Assembly: GCF_027853245.1 (NCBI RefSeq)
Contig: NZ_JAPTZM010000008.1
Strand: one strand, 5' to 3'
From: Atlantibacter subterraneus
Lineage (GTDB): Bacteria; Pseudomonadota; Gammaproteobacteria; Enterobacterales; Enterobacteriaceae
Length of the DNA stretch: 64,000 nt
This document shows positions 18,090 through 26,887 of this stretch, piece after piece. Both the position numbers and the translations under genes were made by a program. The notes beneath the pieces are model-generated. The model was not told the DNA's origin and ran no database searches. It saw nothing but the letters and a program-made list of their open reading frames with translations. Position 1 is the first letter of the stretch, and each line of letters opens with the position of its first letter.

Positions 18090-18205
18090 CGGTGAGCGAT
18101 AAACTGACTAAATCAAAGAGATATGTGATCGATATGAAGCTATTTCGCGCAGCGACGTTGAGCGAATACCCTACAGAAGGGCGTGATTCAGGCGGGAAAC
18201 AGGCA

Positions 18206-18235
18206 TAAAAAAACCCGCGTAAGCGGGTCTTTTTT
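18206..18235 (-). terminator. Terminator of rpsT
   Basis: The stem ACCCGC (18213-18218) and GCGGGT (18223-18228) with loop GTAA is flanked by A residues on one side and T residues on the other. On the minus strand it is followed by seven T, 22 bases after the rpsT stop. It could also act in the other direction. Confidence 0.88.
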
Positions 18236-18257
18236 ACAAAGCGTCAACAGCGGGCGA

Positions 18258-18521
18258 TTAAGCCAGTTTGTTGATCTGCGCGGTCAGGTTAGCCTTATGG
18301 CGCGCTGCTTTGTTTTTGTGGATCAGACCTTTAGCGGCCTGGCGATCCACGATCGGCTGCATTTCGTTGAATGCATTCTGTGCTGCTGCTTTGTCGCCAG
18401 TTTCGATAGCTGCGTATACTTTCTTGATGAAAGTACGCATCATGGAACGACGGCTAGCGTTGTGTTTGCGAGCCTTTTCAGACTGAACGGCGCGCTTCTT
18501 AGCTGACTTGATATTAGCCAA
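18258..18521 (-). CDS. rpsT: 30S ribosomal protein S20
   Basis: The 87-residue basic protein (MANIKSAKKRAVQSEKARKH at the start) binds 16S rRNA in the 30S subunit. It uses a TTG start codon (CAA at 18519-18521 on the plus strand), as in E. coli, where the UUG start and weak initiation are linked to autogenous control by free S20. It is transcribed away from ribF, with its promoters in the 326-base gap upstream, and ends at a hairpin terminator. The neighbour beyond that terminator is the sgc operon rather than insAB1-nhaR as in K-12. Confidence 0.98.
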   Translation of the reverse strand: MANIKSAKKRAVQSEKARKHNASRRSMMRTFIKKVYAAIETGDKAAAQNAFNEMQPIVDRQAAKGLIHKNKAARHKANLTAQINKLA

Positions 18522-18847
18522 GGTCCAACTCCCAAATATGATCTATATGGACAATTCAAAGGCCGAGGAATATGCCCTCTTAGCCCCGTTTTGTCAATGG
18601 ATTTGTGCAAATAAGCGCCGTTAATGAAGCGACACTTGTTACGTAGTGATGGCGCAGGATTCTACCAGCTTGCGTCGCGCGAATACAGCCTTTCGGGGAC
18701 AAAAATAGTAAAGGTTTGGCGCAATTCCTTATGTTTCACGCTAAGTGCGCTAAAACAACCGGTTTCCAGGCGGTATCTGCAATCGTTGGTTAACCTTGAG
18801 AGCGGTACACGCTATAATCCGACGATTTTCACCCTGTTGAGCCTGTC
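18522..18847. other. Divergent promoter region between rpsT and ribF
   Basis: This 326-base stretch must hold the rpsT promoters (two are known in E. coli) and the promoter of the ribF-ileS-lspA-fkpB-ispH operon. No hexamer pair was confidently assigned by eye. It also contains a short ORF that resembles the start of E. coli YaaY, listed separately. No FMN riboswitch architecture was recognised in front of ribF. Confidence 0.6.
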
Positions 18848-18851
18848 ATGA
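18624..18851 (+). CDS. yaaY: Doubtful YaaY-like short ORF
   Basis: This is a 75-codon frame whose first 28 or so residues (MKRHLLRSDGAGFYQLAS, EYSLSGTKI) resemble my recollection of E. coli YaaY, which occupies the same place between rpsT and ribF. The rest does not resemble it, and the frame runs four bases into ribF. The similarity may simply reflect conserved promoter or leader DNA of rpsT and ribF. No convincing ribosome binding site is present. It is listed because of the positional match; coding is doubtful. Confidence 0.25.
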   Translation: MKRHLLRSDGAGFYQLASREYSLSGTKIVKVWRNSLCFTLSALKQPVSRRYLQSLVNLESGTRYNPTIFTLLSLS

Positions 18852-19807
18852 AGCTGATACGCGGCATTCACAATCTGACCTCCGAACACCGTGGTTGTGT
18901 CCTCACAATTGGTAATTTCGATGGCGTACATCGCGGCCATCAGGCGCTGCTCGCCGGTTTGCGCGAGGAAGGGCGTCGCCGCAATCTGCCGGTGATGGTG
19001 ATGATATTCGAGCCTCAGCCGCTGGAATTGTTCGCCGCAGACAAAGCCCCGGCGCGCCTGACCCGGCTGCGCGAAAAGCTAAAATATCTGGCCGAATCGG
19101 ATGTGGATTACGTGCTGTGCGTCCGGTTTGACCGGCGCTTCGCCGCGCTGACCGCGCAAACCTTCGTCAGCGATCTGCTGGTGAAGCGCCTCGGCGTACA
19201 GTTCCTGGCGGTGGGGGATGATTTCCGCTTTGGCGCTGGTCGTCAGGGTGATTTCTTGTTATTACAAAAGGCTGGCCTGGAATATGGCTTCGACGTGACC
19301 AGCACCCAGACGTTCTGTCACGGCGGCGTGCGCGTCAGCAGCACGGCGGTGCGCCAGGCGCTGGCGAACGACGATCTGGCCCAGGCGGAGCAACTGCTCG
19401 GCCATCCGTTTATGATTTCCGGTCGTGTGGTGCACGGCGATGAGCTGGGCCGCACCATCGGCTTCCCGACGGCGAACCTACCGCTGCGCCGTCAGGTTTC
19501 CCCGGTTAAAGGGGTGTATGCGGTTGAAGTCAGAGGGCTGGGCGATACGCCGCTGCCCGGCGTTGCCAATATCGGCACGCGTCCGACGGTGCAGGGAATG
19601 CGCCAGCAGCTTGAGGTTCATCTGTTAGACATTGCAATGGACCTTTACGGACGCCATATAGATGTGGTGTTGCGTAAAAAAATACGTAATGAGCAGCGAT
19701 TTGCCTCGCTTGATGAACTGAAAGCGCAAATCGCCAGGGATGTCGTAACGGCCCGCGAATTTTTTGGGCTGGTTACCCGCCAGACGATGGGAAACAAGAC
19801 CAGTTAG
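18848..19807 (+). CDS. ribF: Bifunctional riboflavin kinase / FAD synthetase
   Basis: RibF phosphorylates riboflavin to FMN and adenylylates FMN to FAD. The 319-residue protein has an N-terminal nucleotidyltransferase domain (LTIGNFDGVHRGHQALL with the HxGH-like motif near residue 27, and VSSTAVRQAL near 160) and a C-terminal riboflavin kinase domain (GRVVHGDELGRTIGFPTANL near residue 190, VYAVEV, VANIGTRPTV). It is the first gene of a rightward operon and precedes ileS by 54 bases. Length is close to the 313 residues of E. coli RibF. Confidence 0.97.
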   Translation: MKLIRGIHNLTSEHRGCVLTIGNFDGVHRGHQALLAGLREEGRRRNLPVMVMIFEPQPLELFAADKAPARLTRLREKLKYLAESDVDYVLCVRFDRRFAALTAQTFVSDLLVKRLGVQFLAVGDDFRFGAGRQGDFLLLQKAGLEYGFDVTSTQTFCHGGVRVSSTAVRQALANDDLAQAEQLLGHPFMISGRVVHGDELGRTIGFPTANLPLRRQVSPVKGVYAVEVRGLGDTPLPGVANIGTRPTVQGMRQQLEVHLLDIAMDLYGRHIDVVLRKKIRNEQRFASLDELKAQIARDVVTAREFFGLVTRQTMGNKTS

Positions 19808-19861
19808 CCGGCTTTAGGCCTGTTGGTGTTAATCAAACCGAAATACGGAACCGAGAATCTA

Positions 19862-22678
19862 ATGAGTGACTATAAATCTACCCTGAATTTGCCGGAAACA
19901 GGGTTCCCGATGCGTGGCGACCTCGCCAAACGCGAACCGGGAATGCTGGCGCGTTGGACCGATGATGACCTGTACGGCATCATCCGTGCGGCGAAAAAAG
20001 GCAAAAAAACCTTCATTCTGCATGATGGCCCTCCTTATGCGAATGGCAGCATTCATATTGGTCACTCGGTTAACAAGATTCTGAAAGACATTATTATCAA
20101 ATCCAAAGGGCTGGCGGGTTATGACTCCCCGTATGTGCCGGGATGGGATTGCCACGGTCTGCCGATTGAACTGAAAGTTGAACAGCTGATCGGCAAACCG
20201 GGCGAGAAAGTGTCTGCGGCGGAATTCCGCGCCGCCTGCCGTAAATACGCGGCTGAGCAGGTTGAAGGCCAGCGCGCCGACTTTATCCGTCTGGGCGTGC
20301 TGGGCGACTGGTCGCACCCGTACCTGACCATGGACTTCAAAACCGAAGCCAACATCATCCGCGCGCTGGGTAAAATCATCGGCAACGGCCACCTGCATAA
20401 AGGCGCCAAGCCGGTGCACTGGTGCGTAGACTGCCGTTCCGCGCTGGCGGAAGCGGAAGTTGAGTATTACGACAAAACCTCGCCGTCCATCGACGTGACG
20501 TTCAACGCCGTTGATACCGACGCGGTAAAAGCCAAATTTGGCGCGGCCAGCGTCAACGGCCCGATTTCGCTGGTGATCTGGACCACTACCCCGTGGACTC
20601 TGCCCGCTAACCGTGCCATCTCTCTGCATGCGGATATTGAATACGCGCTGGTGCAGATTGACGGTCAGGCGCTGATCCTGGCGAAAGAGCTGGTGGACAG
20701 CGTAATGAAACGTGCCGGTATCACTGATTTCACCGTGCTGGGCACGGTGAAAGGCGATGCGCTGGAGCTGCTGCGCTTCAAACACCCGTTCCTGGATTTC
20801 GACGTGCCGGCGATCCTCGGCGAGCACGTGACGCTGGACGCGGGTACCGGCGCGGTGCATACCGCCCCAGGCCACGGCCCGGACGACTATGTGATCGGCC
20901 AGAAATACGGTCTGGAAACCGCTAACCCGGTTGGTCCGGACGGCGCGTATCTGCCGGGCACTTACCCGACGCTGGACGGCGTTCAGGTGTTCAAGGCTAA
21001 CGATCTGATCGTTAACCTGCTGCGTGAAAAAGGCGCGCTGCTGCACGTTGAAAAACTGCTGCACAGCTATCCGCACTGCTGGCGTCACAAAACGCCGATC
21101 ATTTTCCGCGCCACCCCGCAGTGGTTTATCAGCATGGATCAGAAAGGCCTGCGCGCGCAGTCCTTGCAGGAGATCAAAGGCGTGCAGTGGATCCCGGACT
21201 GGGGCCAGGCGCGCATCGAGTCGATGGTCGCCAACCGTCCGGACTGGTGTATCTCCCGTCAGCGCACCTGGGGCGTACCGATGTCGCTGTTCGTGCATAA
21301 AGAGACCCAGGAACTGCACCCGCGTACTCAGGAGCTGATGGAAGCCGTTGCCCAACGCGTTGAGCAGGACGGCATTCAGGCATGGTGGGATCTCGACCCG
21401 CGCGACATCATGGGCGACGACGCCGACAGCTACGACAAAGTGCCGGATACCCTGGACGTGTGGTTCGACTCCGGTTCAACCCATGCGTCTGTTGTAGATG
21501 TGCGTCCGGAGTTTGCCGGCCACGCGGCGGATATGTATCTGGAAGGTTCCGACCAGCATCGCGGTTGGTTTATGTCTTCTCTGATGATCTCTACCGCCAT
21601 GAAAGGCAAAGCGCCGTACCGTCAGGTACTGACCCACGGCTTTACCGTGGATGGTCAGGGCCGCAAAATGTCCAAGTCCATCGGCAACACCGTATCGCCG
21701 CAGGACGTGATGAACAAACTCGGCGCAGACATTCTGCGTCTGTGGGTGGCATCGACCGATTACACCGGCGAAATGGCGGTCTCTGACGAGATCCTCAAAC
21801 GCGCCGCCGACGCTTACCGCCGCATTCGTAACACCGCGCGCTTCCTGCTGGCAAACCTGAACGGCTTCGATCCGGTGAAAGACAGCGTTAAGCCGGAAGA
21901 GATGGTGGTACTGGATCGCTGGGCGGTCGGCTGCGCCAAAGCGGCACAGGAAGATATCGTGAAATCTTACGAAGCCTACGACTTCCACGAAGTGGTACAG
22001 CGCCTGATGCGCTTCTGCTCCGTCGAAATGGGCTCGTTCTATCTCGATATCATTAAAGACCGTCAGTACACCGCGAAAGCGGACAGCGTGGCGCGCCGCA
22101 GCTGCCAGACCGCGCTGTACCACATCGCGGAAGCGCTGGTGCGCTGGATGGCACCGATCATGTCCTTCACTGCCGATGAAATCTGGGGCTACCTGCCTGG
22201 CGATCGTGAAAAATACGTGTTTACCGGCGAGTGGTATGACGGCCTGTTCAGCCTGGCCGATAACGAAGCCATGAACGATGCCTACTGGGACGAGCTGCTG
22301 AAAGTGCGCGGCGAAGTCAACAAAGTCATCGAGCAGGCGCGTGCCGACAAACGCATCGGCGGCTCGCTGGAAGCGGCGGTTACGCTGTATGCACAGCCGG
22401 AACTGGCGGCGAAACTCACGGCGCTGGGCGATGAATTGCGATTTGTCCTGTTGACCTCAGAGGCGCAAGTTGAAGAGTATGCACAGGCGTCCGCCGAGGC
22501 CCAGCAGAGCGAACAGCTCAAAGGCCTGAAAGTGGCGTTACGTAAAGCCGATGGTGAGAAGTGTCAGCGCTGCTGGCATTACACCACCGATGTCGGTCAG
22601 GTAGCGGAACACGCCGAGCTGTGTGGCCGCTGTGTCAGCAACGTCGCCGGTGACGGCGAAAAACGTAAGTTCGCCTGA
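19862..22678 (+). CDS. ileS: Isoleucyl-tRNA synthetase
   Basis: A class I aminoacyl-tRNA synthetase that charges tRNA-Ile and edits valine. The frame is open upstream, but the start at 19862 (MSDYKSTLNLPETGFPMRGD) gives 938 residues, the E. coli length. The HIGH motif is in SIHIGHSVNKI near residue 63, KMSKS is in GRKMSKSIGN near 602, the editing (CP1) domain shows WTTTPWTLPANRA, and a C-terminal zinc module has CQRCWHYTTD and CGRCVSNV. The stop codon overlaps the lspA start as TGATG. Confidence 0.99.
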   Translation: MSDYKSTLNLPETGFPMRGDLAKREPGMLARWTDDDLYGIIRAAKKGKKTFILHDGPPYANGSIHIGHSVNKILKDIIIKSKGLAGYDSPYVPGWDCHGLPIELKVEQLIGKPGEKVSAAEFRAACRKYAAEQVEGQRADFIRLGVLGDWSHPYLTMDFKTEANIIRALGKIIGNGHLHKGAKPVHWCVDCRSALAEAEVEYYDKTSPSIDVTFNAVDTDAVKAKFGAASVNGPISLVIWTTTPWTLPANRAISLHADIEYALVQIDGQALILAKELVDSVMKRAGITDFTVLGTVKGDALELLRFKHPFLDFDVPAILGEHVTLDAGTGAVHTAPGHGPDDYVIGQKYGLETANPVGPDGAYLPGTYPTLDGVQVFKANDLIVNLLREKGALLHVEKLLHSYPHCWRHKTPIIFRATPQWFISMDQKGLRAQSLQEIKGVQWIPDWGQARIESMVANRPDWCISRQRTWGVPMSLFVHKETQELHPRTQELMEAVAQRVEQDGIQAWWDLDPRDIMGDDADSYDKVPDTLDVWFDSGSTHASVVDVRPEFAGHAADMYLEGSDQHRGWFMSSLMISTAMKGKAPYRQVLTHGFTVDGQGRKMSKSIGNTVSPQDVMNKLGADILRLWVASTDYTGEMAVSDEILKRAADAYRRIRNTARFLLANLNGFDPVKDSVKPEEMVVLDRWAVGCAKAAQEDIVKSYEAYDFHEVVQRLMRFCSVEMGSFYLDIIKDRQYTAKADSVARRSCQTALYHIAEALVRWMAPIMSFTADEIWGYLPGDREKYVFTGEWYDGLFSLADNEAMNDAYWDELLKVRGEVNKVIEQARADKRIGGSLEAAVTLYAQPELAAKLTALGDELRFVLLTSEAQVEEYAQASAEAQQSEQLKGLKVALRKADGEKCQRCWHYTTDVGQVAEHAELCGRCVSNVAGDGEKRKFA

Positions 22679-23187
22679 TGAGTAAACCGATCCTTTCAAC
22701 AGGGCTGCGCTGGCTGTGGCTGGTGGTGGTCGTGCTGATTGTCGATTTGGGCAGTAAATACCTGATCCTCCAGAATTTTGCTCTGGGGGATACGGTGTCC
22801 CTGTTCCCGTCGCTCAATCTGCATTATGCGCGCAACTATGGCGCGGCATTTAGCTTCCTCGCCGATAAGGGCGGCTGGCAGCGCTGGTTCTTTGCCGGTA
22901 TTGCCATCGGTATCTGCGTGGTGCTGGCGGTGATGATGTATCGCGCCAAAGCCAGCCAGAAGCTCAACAATATCGCCTATGCTTTAATCATCGGCGGGGC
23001 GTTGGGCAACCTGTTCGACCGCCTGTGGCACGGCTTTGTGGTCGATATGATCGACTTCTACGTCGGTGACTGGCATTTCGCCACTTTTAACCTGGCTGAC
23101 ACGGCGATTTGCGTCGGGGCGGCGTTGATCGTGCTGGAAGGTTTCTTTGTGTCATCCGACAAAACGGCCCAGGAAAAGAAATCATGA
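22678..23187 (+). CDS. lspA: Lipoprotein signal peptidase (signal peptidase II)
   Basis: LspA cleaves signal peptides of diacylglyceryl-modified prolipoproteins in the inner membrane. The 169-residue protein has four hydrophobic segments and the aspartyl protease signatures NYGAAFSFL, GGALGNLFDRLWHGFVVDMIDFY (catalytic Asp) and FNLADTAICVG (second catalytic Asp). It overlaps ileS by one base and fkpB by four (ATGA), so the operon is tightly coupled. Two small lipoproteins encoded later in this window would be among its substrates. Confidence 0.98.
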   Translation: MSKPILSTGLRWLWLVVVVLIVDLGSKYLILQNFALGDTVSLFPSLNLHYARNYGAAFSFLADKGGWQRWFFAGIAIGICVVLAVMMYRAKASQKLNNIAYALIIGGALGNLFDRLWHGFVVDMIDFYVGDWHFATFNLADTAICVGAALIVLEGFFVSSDKTAQEKKS

Positions 23188-23654
23188 GTAAAAGCGTACA
23201 GAGCGACAGCGCCGTGCTGGTTCACTTCACGCTGAAGCTGGAAGATGGCTCGACGGCGGAATCGACCCGCAATAACGGCAAACCTGCTCTGTTCCGGCTG
23301 GGGGATGGCTCGCTGTCCCCCGGGCTTGAAGCGCAGCTGCTGGAGATGCGCGCGGGGGAGAAAAAATCCTTCACGCTGCCGCCGGAATCCGGGTTTGGCA
23401 TTCCCAGCCCGGACATGATCCAGTACTTCTCGCGTCGGGAATTTATCGACGCCGGGGAGCCGGAAATCGGGGCGATCATGTTATTCACCGCCATGGATGG
23501 TTCGGAAATGCCTGGTGTGATTCGCGAAATTAACGGCGACTCCATCACGGTGGATTTCAACCATCCACTTGCCGGGCAGAACCTTCATTTTGATATCGAC
23601 GTACTGGAGGTTGATCCGGTACTGGAGACGTTGAATGCAGATCCTGTTGGCTAA
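23184..23654 (+). CDS. fkpB: FKBP-type peptidyl-prolyl isomerase (SlpA type)
   Basis: A small FKBP with an inserted IF (SlyD-like) segment; E. coli FkpB has prolyl isomerase and chaperone activity. The start at 23184 (MSKSVQSDSAVLVHFTLKL) is the family start and overlaps the lspA stop. The frame is open further upstream, but only inside lspA. The protein is 156 residues, about seven longer than E. coli FkpB. The extra C-terminal residues (LETLNADPVG) come from a frame that runs 20 bases into ispH. FSRREFIDAGEPEIGAIMLF is the conserved insert region. Confidence 0.96.
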   Translation: MSKSVQSDSAVLVHFTLKLEDGSTAESTRNNGKPALFRLGDGSLSPGLEAQLLEMRAGEKKSFTLPPESGFGIPSPDMIQYFSRREFIDAGEPEIGAIMLFTAMDGSEMPGVIREINGDSITVDFNHPLAGQNLHFDIDVLEVDPVLETLNADPVG

Positions 23655-24585
23655 CCCGCGCGGTTTTTGCGCTGGCGTTGACCGTGCAATCAGCATTGTC
23701 GAAAACGCGCTGACCATTTATGGCGCGCCGATTTACGTGCGTCATGAAGTGGTGCATAACCGCTACGTAGTGGACAGCCTGCGCGAGCGCGGCGCGATTT
23801 TTATCGAGCAAATCAGCGAAGTGCCGGACGGCGCGATCCTGATTTTCTCGGCGCATGGCGTGTCTCAGGCGGTACGCAACGAGGCGAAAAGCCGTGATTT
23901 AACGGTGTTTGACGCCACCTGCCCGCTGGTGACCAAAGTGCATATGGAAGTGGCGCGCGCCAGCCGTCGCGGCGAAGAAGCGATCCTGATCGGCCACGCC
24001 GGGCATCCGGAAGTGGAAGGCACCATGGGCCAGTACAGCAACCCGAAAGGGGGCATGTACCTGGTGGAGTCGCCGGAAGATGTGCTGAAAATCGACGTGA
24101 AAGACGACAGCAATCTCTCCTTTATGACCCAGACCACGCTGTCGGTGGATGATACGTCGGACGTGATTGACGCGCTGCGCAGTCGTTTCCCGAAAATCAT
24201 CGGCCCGCGCAAAGACGATATTTGCTACGCCACCACCAACCGTCAGGAAGCGGTACGCGCGCTGGCGGCGGAAGCAGATGTGGTGCTGGTGGTCGGGTCG
24301 AAAAACTCTTCCAACTCTAACCGCCTGGCGGAACTGGCTCAGCGGATGGGTAAAAAAGCCTATCTGATTGACGATGCCAGCGATATTGACGAGTCGTGGC
24401 TGCAAGGCGCGGCCTGCGTTGGCGTCACGGCGGGGGCGTCGGCACCCGATATCCTGGTGCAAAACGTTCTGAAACGGTTGCAGGCGTTAGGCGGCGGTGA
24501 AACGCGTGAACTGACGGGCCGGGAAGAAAACATTGTTTTCGAAGTGCCGAAAGAACTGCGCATGGACGTGCGGGAAGTCGAATAA
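23635..24585 (+). CDS. ispH: 4-hydroxy-3-methylbut-2-enyl diphosphate reductase
   Basis: IspH makes IPP and DMAPP in the last step of the MEP isoprenoid pathway, using an oxygen-sensitive [4Fe-4S] cluster. The 316-residue protein has the three conserved cysteines in NPRGFCAGV (C12), DATCPLVTKVH and DDICYATTNRQ. The substrate-contact segment KNSSNSNRLAELA is also present. It is the last gene of the ribF-ileS-lspA-fkpB-ispH operon, overlaps fkpB by 20 bases, and ends at a strong hairpin terminator. Confidence 0.98.
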   Translation: MQILLANPRGFCAGVDRAISIVENALTIYGAPIYVRHEVVHNRYVVDSLRERGAIFIEQISEVPDGAILIFSAHGVSQAVRNEAKSRDLTVFDATCPLVTKVHMEVARASRRGEEAILIGHAGHPEVEGTMGQYSNPKGGMYLVESPEDVLKIDVKDDSNLSFMTQTTLSVDDTSDVIDALRSRFPKIIGPRKDDICYATTNRQEAVRALAAEADVVLVVGSKNSSNSNRLAELAQRMGKKAYLIDDASDIDESWLQGAACVGVTAGASAPDILVQNVLKRLQALGGGETRELTGREENIVFEVPKELRMDVREVE

Positions 24586-24605
24586 TCGCTCGTTCGTCTT
24601 AACAG

Positions 24606-24638
24606 AAATGCCAGACAACACTGTCTGGCATTTTTTTT
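24606..24638. terminator. Terminator after ispH (bidirectional)
   Basis: A 12-bp stem, AAATGCCAGACA (24606-24617) and TGTCTGGCATTT (24622-24633), with loop ACAC is followed by a T run for ispH. It lies only a few bases from the stop of the convergent dehydrogenase gene and could serve both. Confidence 0.92.
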
Positions 24639-24646
24639 GTCAGCGA

Positions 24647-25429
24647 TCACGCGTCATCGTCGTCCTGCATAATTGCGCTACGTCCGCCATCCATCACGAT
24701 AGTGGTACCGGCAATAAATCCTGCTTTATCGCTGGCCAGGAACAGGCATAGCTCTCCGACTTCGCCAGGCTCGCCAATGCGCCCAACGGGGTGCTTTTTG
24801 ATGGTTTTTTCACGAACCGCCTGCGGATTGGCGTGGGAATCAAACCAGGCCTGATTGCCATCGGTATCAATAAAGCCCGGCGCGATCCCCACGGTGCGGA
24901 TCGCCGGTCCCCATTCAATCGTCAGGCTTTGTACCAGCGACAGCAGCGCCCGTTTGCTGATGTTATACGGCGCGCAGCCAGGCATAGTGGAAAACGCGTG
25001 ATTCGAGGTGATGACCAGAATCACGCCCTGGCTTTTTTGTAACGCACCGCGCGCGCACTTCGCCAGAAACCAGTGGGAGCGTAGGTTAAGATCGAAATTA
25101 TGCGACCAGTCGCTTTCGGTGCAGTCGATACCCCGAAAGACGTTTTTCCCGGCGTTGGATACCACGACGTCGATACGCCCGAACAGCGATTCCGCTTCAC
25201 TCACAAACTGCGCAATCTGCGCCGTTTGCGTCACATCCACTGAATAATAAAAAAAGCGCTCCGGGTAGCGGGCGAGCAGCGCCCTGGCAAATGGCGCGTT
25301 ATCGATCTGCGAATGTGCGCAGCCAATAACGATATCGCCATGCTCAAGAAAGGTTTGGGCAATGGCGTGGCCGATACCCTGGCTTGCGCCGGTAACGAGA
25401 ACAACACGGGGTGATAATGAATCAGTCAT
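24647..25429 (-). CDS. SDR-family NAD(P)-dependent oxidoreductase
   Basis: A 260-residue classical short-chain dehydrogenase. The nucleotide-binding motif TGASQGIG is at residues 13-20 and VVSNAGKN near residue 90; the catalytic Ser, Tyr and Lys are S142, Y155 and K159 (YNISK). The C-terminal FIAGTTIVMDGGRS is the usual end of sugar or polyol dehydrogenases of this family. It is the last gene of a leftward set with a sugar porter and an SMP-30 lactonase. Oxidation of an aldose at C1, producing a lactone for the neighbour, is the natural reading but is not proven. Confidence 0.88.
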   Translation of the reverse strand: MTDSLSPRVVLVTGASQGIGHAIAQTFLEHGDIVIGCAHSQIDNAPFARALLARYPERFFYYSVDVTQTAQIAQFVSEAESLFGRIDVVVSNAGKNVFRGIDCTESDWSHNFDLNLRSHWFLAKCARGALQKSQGVILVITSNHAFSTMPGCAPYNISKRALLSLVQSLTIEWGPAIRTVGIAPGFIDTDGNQAWFDSHANPQAVREKTIKKHPVGRIGEPGEVGELCLFLASDKAGFIAGTTIVMDGGRSAIMQDDDDA

Positions 25430-25445
25430 AGCAACCTCAAATGCG

Positions 25446-26873
25446 TTATTTCACCGCGGCGGCGCGGGATGACAGGGAGCGATGCGGGGGTTGGCCGATA
25501 TGGCGTAACGCTTCGCCACGCATCAGATTGCGCTCAATATGCTCAAGCGAAATATTTTTGGTTTCCGGCACGAAGAGAAAAGTCAGCACGATGCAGATGA
25601 CATTCAGTATGCCGTAGAGCCAGAAGGTGTTAGGGCTGCCGATGGTGTCGATCAGGGTCAGGAAGGTAGCGCCAATGATCATATTGGCTATCCAGTTCGC
25701 CATCGTTGAGCAGGTTACGCCAAAATCGCGGCCTGCCAGCGGTTGGATCTCGGAGCACAGTACCCAAATCAGCGGGCCCGCGCTCATGGCGAAGCCGGTG
25801 ATGAAGATCAGCAGAACGGCGACGGCAACGTACTGCTCAACAGGCGTCGTGATACCGCTGTAAAACATGTATCCCAGTATGCCCATACAGATCGCCATCA
25901 CGCTAAAGCCCAGTTTCAGGATAGGCTTGCGTCCCCAGCGATCCACCAGCCCGATGGCAATAAACGTCGCCAGAACGTTGGTGAGCCCGGCAATGACCGT
26001 GCCCCACATCTGCTCCCGGGTGGTGGAAAAACCGGCAATCTCAAAGATTTTCGGCGCGTAATACATAATCACCGTCATGCCGGTGAATTGCTGCATAAAC
26101 TGCAACAGCACGCCAAGGTAGGTCGAGCGGCGAAAGTGCGCGTTATGGCGAAAGAGCTGCCAGCCGCGCTGCTTCATTTTTACGCTTTCCCGGATCTGAT
26201 TGAGCTCTTCAGCGGCTTCACGGTCCGAGTTACGTAGCAGTTTAAGCACCCGGGCGGCGAGCTCGTTCTTATTGCGCATCGCCAGCCAGCGCGGGCTTTC
26301 CGGCAGCGTAAGTACGCCCACAAATAACACCAGCGCCGGGAAGGTAATAATACCCAGCATCCAGCGCCAGTGCCCACCTGCGCTCAGGGCAGTATCAGAC
26401 AGGAACGCCGCCAGAATGCCGATGGTTATCATCAGTTGGTAAAGCGAAATCATACTGCCACGGATCCGCTCCGGCGCGATTTCCGACAGATAAAGCGGGG
26501 CGGTAAAAGACGCCACGCCCACGGCAAGGCCGAGGATAAAGCGAAAAACAGAAAGGATCTCCATGCTGGTGGCGATGGCGCAGCCGATGGAGCCCACCAC
26601 GAACAGCAGCGCTCCCAGCAGCAGGCTTTTTCTTCGCCCAAGGGATGAGGACATCGGCCCGCTGCACAGCGCACCCAGCGCGGCGCCAAACATCATGATG
26701 CTGACAACGATTTCCTGATGGTGGCTGGTTAACGTAAATTCGTCGGCGATAAATGGCAACGCGCCGGCAATCACGCCCATATCCAGACCGAAGAGCAGTC
26801 CGGCAAGCGCGGCCAGAAAGCAGACCAGGATGGTCTGCCGGTTAATTTGGGAAGAAGGGGAGGAAGTAGTCAT
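25446..26873 (-). CDS. MFS sugar:H+ symporter (sugar porter family)
   Basis: A 475-residue, 12-helix sugar porter related to XylE, GalP and AraE. Family signatures are GLLFGLDMGVIAGALPFI at the N-terminus, GRRKSLLLGA, LPESPRWLA, DRWGRKPILKLG and the C-terminal VPETKNISLEHIE. These point to an inner-membrane monosaccharide/proton symporter; the sugar cannot be named. It lies between the dehydrogenase (16-base gap) and lactonase (14-base gap) genes, so transport and first oxidation steps are co-expressed. Confidence 0.9.
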   Translation of the reverse strand: MTTSSPSSQINRQTILVCFLAALAGLLFGLDMGVIAGALPFIADEFTLTSHHQEIVVSIMMFGAALGALCSGPMSSSLGRRKSLLLGALLFVVGSIGCAIATSMEILSVFRFILGLAVGVASFTAPLYLSEIAPERIRGSMISLYQLMITIGILAAFLSDTALSAGGHWRWMLGIITFPALVLFVGVLTLPESPRWLAMRNKNELAARVLKLLRNSDREAAEELNQIRESVKMKQRGWQLFRHNAHFRRSTYLGVLLQFMQQFTGMTVIMYYAPKIFEIAGFSTTREQMWGTVIAGLTNVLATFIAIGLVDRWGRKPILKLGFSVMAICMGILGYMFYSGITTPVEQYVAVAVLLIFITGFAMSAGPLIWVLCSEIQPLAGRDFGVTCSTMANWIANMIIGATFLTLIDTIGSPNTFWLYGILNVICIVLTFLFVPETKNISLEHIERNLMRGEALRHIGQPPHRSLSSRAAAVK

Positions 26874-26887
26874 GATCGTACCTGCTG

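Noticed and set aside
19859..21355. Open frame of 498 codons on the minus strand across ileS
   Set aside because: It lies entirely within ileS, has no start signal, and its composition (rich in R, F, V, H) is typical of antisense frames.
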